A stretch of DNA of 64,000 bases from CAHJXG01 sp965277495. GTDB lineage: Bacteria > Pseudomonadota > Alphaproteobacteria > Acetobacterales > Acetobacteraceae. This document shows positions 61,241-64,000 of the stretch, one piece after another. The notes under the pieces were generated by a model that was given only the letters and a program-made list of their open reading frames with translations, made no database searches and was not told where the DNA came from. Numbering within the stretch: position 1 is the stretch's first letter; every line of letters starts with the position of its first letter. The position numbers and the translations under genes are program-made. The stretch covers positions 744,001 to 808,000 of the forward strand of contig OZ255824.1 in the NCBI GenBank assembly GCA_965277495.1, in the 5' to 3' direction.

Positions 61241-61795
61241 ATGATCCTGCTCCGCCACGGCCAAAGCGAATTCAATGCGCTGTTCACCGAAACCCGGCGG
61301 GATCCAGGCATCCACGACCCAAAGCTCACCCCGCTCGGCCACGAGCAGGCGGAAGCGGCGGCGGCGGCGCTGCGGCACGAGGGCATCACCCGCATCCTTG
61401 CCTCGCCCTACACCCGCGCGCTGCAGACCGCCGCCCCGATCGCCCGGGCGCTGGGCGTGCCGATCGTCGTCAACCCGATCGTGCGGGAGCGCTATGCGTT
61501 TTCCTGCGACATCGGCAGCCCGCGCGCCACCCTCGCCGCCACCTGGCCGGAACACGATTTCTCCGGCATCGAAGACATTTGGTGGCCGCCGGTCGAGGAG
61601 CCCGCGGGCCAGGTCATTCTGCGGGCGGGCCTGTTCCGGGCCGAGATGGCCGCCCTGCCCGACTGGTCACAGACGTTGGTGGTCAGCCACTGGGGCTTCA
61701 TACTGTCAATGACCGGGCGCAGCGTGATGAACGGGAACTGGCTGCGCTGCGACCCCACTGCCCCGCCGCCGGGCGAGGTCATCTGGAAGCATTGA
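61241..61795 (+). CDS. Histidine phosphatase family protein
   Basis: A 184-residue phosphoglycerate-mutase-like phosphatase. The phospho-histidine is in LLRHGQSEFN and the second histidine in VVSHWGF; ILASPYTRALQTA is the second block. ATG 61241 follows GGGGG directly. Substrate unknown. It lies between the Tim44 gene and secB, on the secB strand. Confidence 0.87.
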   Translation: MILLRHGQSEFNALFTETRRDPGIHDPKLTPLGHEQAEAAAAALRHEGITRILASPYTRALQTAAPIARALGVPIVVNPIVRERYAFSCDIGSPRATLAATWPEHDFSGIEDIWWPPVEEPAGQVILRAGLFRAEMAALPDWSQTLVVSHWGFILSMTGRSVMNGNWLRCDPTAPPPGEVIWKH

Positions 61796-61906
61796 CCGGG
61801 CCGCGCATTCGGGTGGCGCGGCGACGCCCGTCATGCTACCCGGCCCGCAACGTCTGCCTGTTTGGTAACTTTCCCCTGCCCGCTTCCTGAATTTTCGAGG
61901 AATTCG

Positions 61907-62419
61907 ATGTCCGAGACCACAGCCGCACCCGAAGCCCAGCCGATCCAACCGCTGACGGTCAACATTCAATACGTGAAGGACCTGTCGTTCGAGGTGCCGG
62001 GCGCTCCGGAGATCTATACGACGCTGCGCAGCCAACCGAACGTCAACATCAACCTCGATGTGCAGGCCCGCCGCATCCAGGATGGCCAGGACGTGTTCGA
62101 GGTCACCCTGCAGATCAAGGCGGAGGCGAGCGAGCCTCAGGCGCCCGCCCAGGCCGGCAACGGCCAGGCCGTCGAGGGCCGTCCGGTGTTCATTGCCGAG
62201 CTGTCATACGCCGGCGTCTTCACCCTGACGGGCGTGCCGGAGAACACGGTCGAGCCGATCCTGCTCGTCGAATGCCCACGCCTGCTGTTCCCCTATGCCC
62301 GCAACATCCTGGCGGACGTGACGCGCGACGGCGGCTTCCCGCCCGTGCTGCTGCAGCCGATCGACTTCGTATCGCTGTGGCAGAGCCGCCGGGCGCAGGG
62401 CGCGACCGCGACGGCTTGA
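61907..62419 (+). CDS. secB: Protein-export chaperone SecB
   Basis: A 170-residue SecB. After a short leader (MSETTAAPEAQP) come LTVNIQYVKDLSFEVPGAP, YAGVFTLTGVP, and LLFPYARNILADVTRDGGFP, all family blocks. It holds precursors unfolded for SecA. ATG 61907 is set by GAGGAA six bases upstream. Slightly longer than E. coli SecB. Confidence 0.95.
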   Translation: MSETTAAPEAQPIQPLTVNIQYVKDLSFEVPGAPEIYTTLRSQPNVNINLDVQARRIQDGQDVFEVTLQIKAEASEPQAPAQAGNGQAVEGRPVFIAELSYAGVFTLTGVPENTVEPILLVECPRLLFPYARNILADVTRDGGFPPVLLQPIDFVSLWQSRRAQGATATA

Positions 62420-62454
62420 GGCTTGGACTGATGGTTGACAGTCGCGGGCCGCCA

Positions 62455-63582
62455 TCACGCCGCTAGCATCGCCTGAACCAGGTTGCGGCAATCCCCAGGG
62501 CCTGCCACGACGGCATCGTCAGCCAGCCGGCGGGACGCTTGGGCCAGTTCCTCATAGCGCGCGGGGGTCATCGCCCGCAGCCATGGCCCGATCTCGTCAG
62601 CGGGGTCCTTGAAGGACACGCCAATCCCGCGCCGCTGCATCCACCGCGACGTTTCGGTTCCGGCGCGGGCCAAGGGGATGGCGCCGAACTGGCCGCCTTC
62701 GTAGAGGCGGTTGGGCAGCAGCCAGTCGGAACCGGCACCCTCGAAGAAATAATCGAAGGCCCAGCAGAAATCGATGCCGGCATACATGGCGGGCAAGTCG
62801 CCTTGCGTGTAGCCGCCGTTGAAGCTCAGGCCAGGAGTGGTTTCGACCTGGGCGTGGAAGTCGCGGAACTCGGCCAGCCCGGGGCGGCCCCGGATGACGA
62901 TCTCCACCAATCCGGCGTTCTCGGTGGCTATCTTGGCCAGGATATCAAGGGCCTTTTGCGCCCGGATGATGCCAAACCAACCGATGCGCCAGGGCGGGCG
63001 CGTCCTGCCCGGCGGCGTTGCCGGCTGCGGCGCGCCTGGTTCGAGCCGCAGCACCTTGTTCTCGACCAGCATCACCGGCGTGGCCAGGCGCTGGCGCGGC
63101 AAGAAATAAGCATCGATGAAGGCTTGCGAGCTGACGATCAAAAGGTCGCAGCGGCGCAACAGCAACCGCTCGATCGCCCGCAGCGCCTGGGCTTTGCGTC
63201 CGAGGCCGACCATCGCCGGGTGTATGTCGAGGCATTCATAGACGAAGCGCGACCGAGGAGCGGCCAGGCGCCGGGCCCGCGCCGCGATGGCCAGCATTTC
63301 GAGGTTGCGGGCCAGCACCACGTCGGCGCCGCGGACGACGTCGCCGAGGCGCGCGGCCTGGATCACCTGCCGCAACACCGCGGCCGTCCGATGCCCGAGC
63401 CGCAAATGGAAGGTTTGGCCGAGGTCGAAAACCGGCGCGCCGCTCACCTCGCCGACGGGCCGGCCGTCGCGGCGGAAGCCGACGACTGCTACATCGGCGC
63501 CGCCCGCCCGCAGCATGGCGACCCGCTTGGAGATCGCCGGGTCGCCGACGTCATGGACGAAATACACGACCTTGGCCGCCAT
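62455..63582 (-). CDS. Glycosyltransferase (GT-B, family 4-like)
   Basis: A 375-residue GT-B protein. The N-terminal domain opens MAAKVVYFVHDVGDPAISKR and holds YECLDIHPAM; the C-terminal domain opens RIGWFGIIRAQKALDIL, with the nucleotide-sugar segment NRLYEGGQFGAIPLA. Acceptor and donor unknown. It follows the GT2-like gene at the right edge by 75 bp on the same strand, so a further polysaccharide cluster probably continues to the right. Converges with secB across 35 bp. Confidence 0.87.
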   Translation of the reverse strand: MAAKVVYFVHDVGDPAISKRVAMLRAGGADVAVVGFRRDGRPVGEVSGAPVFDLGQTFHLRLGHRTAAVLRQVIQAARLGDVVRGADVVLARNLEMLAIAARARRLAAPRSRFVYECLDIHPAMVGLGRKAQALRAIERLLLRRCDLLIVSSQAFIDAYFLPRQRLATPVMLVENKVLRLEPGAPQPATPPGRTRPPWRIGWFGIIRAQKALDILAKIATENAGLVEIVIRGRPGLAEFRDFHAQVETTPGLSFNGGYTQGDLPAMYAGIDFCWAFDYFFEGAGSDWLLPNRLYEGGQFGAIPLARAGTETSRWMQRRGIGVSFKDPADEIGPWLRAMTPARYEELAQASRRLADDAVVAGPGDCRNLVQAMLAA

Positions 63583-63657
63583 CCCAGGACCCCCGCTAAG
63601 CAAAGCGCTGGCGGTTCGCGCACCGACAAAGACCTATCCAGCCGTCCCGCCGCGCGG

Positions 63658-64000
63658 TCATCCTCGTGCGTCCTGCCCTTCCGCATGCATGGTGAGCGCG
63701 ACGCGGCGGGCCGATTCCGGCGCATTCCAGGTGACCGAGCGCCGGCCCTGTAACGCGCGCCACACGCCGACGCCGTTCCCGGCGAAGGCGAGCAGTACGT
63801 TCCAGCATTTCAGCGCCAAGCCGAACCGGGCCGTCACCGCGAGCCAGAACACGGCCGACCCAGCCAGCGGCAGGCCGACAGCCCAGGCTGGCCCGGCGGC
63901 AACCCAGACCGCGGCGAGGGCCAGCAAGCAACCAAGCAGGATCACGTAGCCGCCGATCCAACGCAGCAGGCGGTGGCCGACATACTTGTACAGGTTCCAC
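63658..64000 (-). CDS. C-terminal part of a membrane glycosyltransferase (partial)
   Basis: The frame enters from the right edge and runs 113 residues to a stop. It begins NLYKYVGHRLLRWIGG, then has two transmembrane helices (VILLGCLLALAAVWVA and GLPLAGSAVFWLAVTARFG), and ends in a short polar tail. Conserved K-Y-x-G-H-R-L-L-R-W followed by paired helices is typical of the C-terminus of membrane family-2 glycosyltransferases. The catalytic domain is outside the window, so the call is tentative. A GTG at 63945 could be mistaken for a start but sits inside this frame. Confidence 0.6.
   Translation of the reverse strand, partial: WNLYKYVGHRLLRWIGGYVILLGCLLALAAVWVAAGPAWAVGLPLAGSAVFWLAVTARFGLALKCWNVLLAFAGNGVGVWRALQGRRSVTWNAPESARRVALTMHAEGQDARG

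Noticed and set aside
63658..63945. A free-standing 95-residue membrane protein starting at GTG 63945
   Set aside because: The frame is open upstream to the window edge with conserved glycosyltransferase-type sequence, so this is the end of a larger gene.

Overview
The window is GC-rich chromosomal DNA that reads as an alphaproteobacterium. The gene orders aroA-cmk-rpsA-sppA-ihfB, lapA-pyrF-trpF, trpB-trpA-accD-folC, tsaE-addB-addA, and a Tim44-domain gene close to secB are all familiar from that class. Rhodospirillales (Acetobacteraceae-like) is my best guess, but it rests on gene order and protein flavour only. Genes are tightly packed. Most operon partners overlap by ATGA, GTGA or TTGA, and GTG and TTG starts are common. 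I found no rRNA, tRNA, CRISPR array or insertion sequence.

Positions 1-16110 hold an exosortase A (XrtA/PEP-CTERM) locus built as two divergent operons around a 643-bp control region. Leftward: sugar transferase, histidine kinase PrsK, sigma-54-type regulator PrsR and TPR protein PrsT (cut by the window edge). Rightward: tyrosine autokinase, outer-membrane protein, AAA ATPase, polysaccharide deacetylase, FemAB-like protein, Stp1-type glycosyltransferase, and exosortase XrtA carrying an EpsI domain. Together these should make and export an exopolysaccharide and process PEP-CTERM proteins. No PEP-CTERM substrate, Wza-type exporter or Wzz-type chain-length protein is present here. Converging on xrtA (16118-18983) is a GDP-D-glycero-D-manno-heptose cassette: gmhA, a fused hddC-gmhB, and hddA.

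Positions 19065-29277 are accessory: a small membrane protein, a ChbG-family deacetylase, then a leftward aromatic catabolic operon. That operon encodes a VOC extradiol dioxygenase, a fumarylacetoacetate-hydrolase-family protein, an MhpA-like flavin hydroxylase, an acyl-CoA ligase, an SDR and an NTF2-like protein. It faces a TetR gene, and a palindrome lies on the predicted promoter. A GST / metallo-hydrolase / ABM-monooxygenase group follows.

Positions 29422-52222 are mostly housekeeping: the TIGR02300 protein, aroA, cmk, rpsA, sppA, ihfB, lapA, pyrF, trpF, then (after an opposite-strand SDR and corA) trpB, trpA, accD, folC, and later a cupin and GNAT pair, trxA, addA, addB, tsaE and a ferredoxin-NADP reductase. 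gshB follows and runs into an exact-length 722-bp tandem duplication (53238-54681). The duplicated unit carries a Uma2-family gene and the 3' end of an Smr-domain gene. Next come lutA-lutB-lutC, a molybdopterin oxidoreductase on the opposite strand, a Tim44-domain protein, a histidine phosphatase, secB, and two glycosyltransferase genes. The last of these runs off the right edge and may begin another polysaccharide locus.
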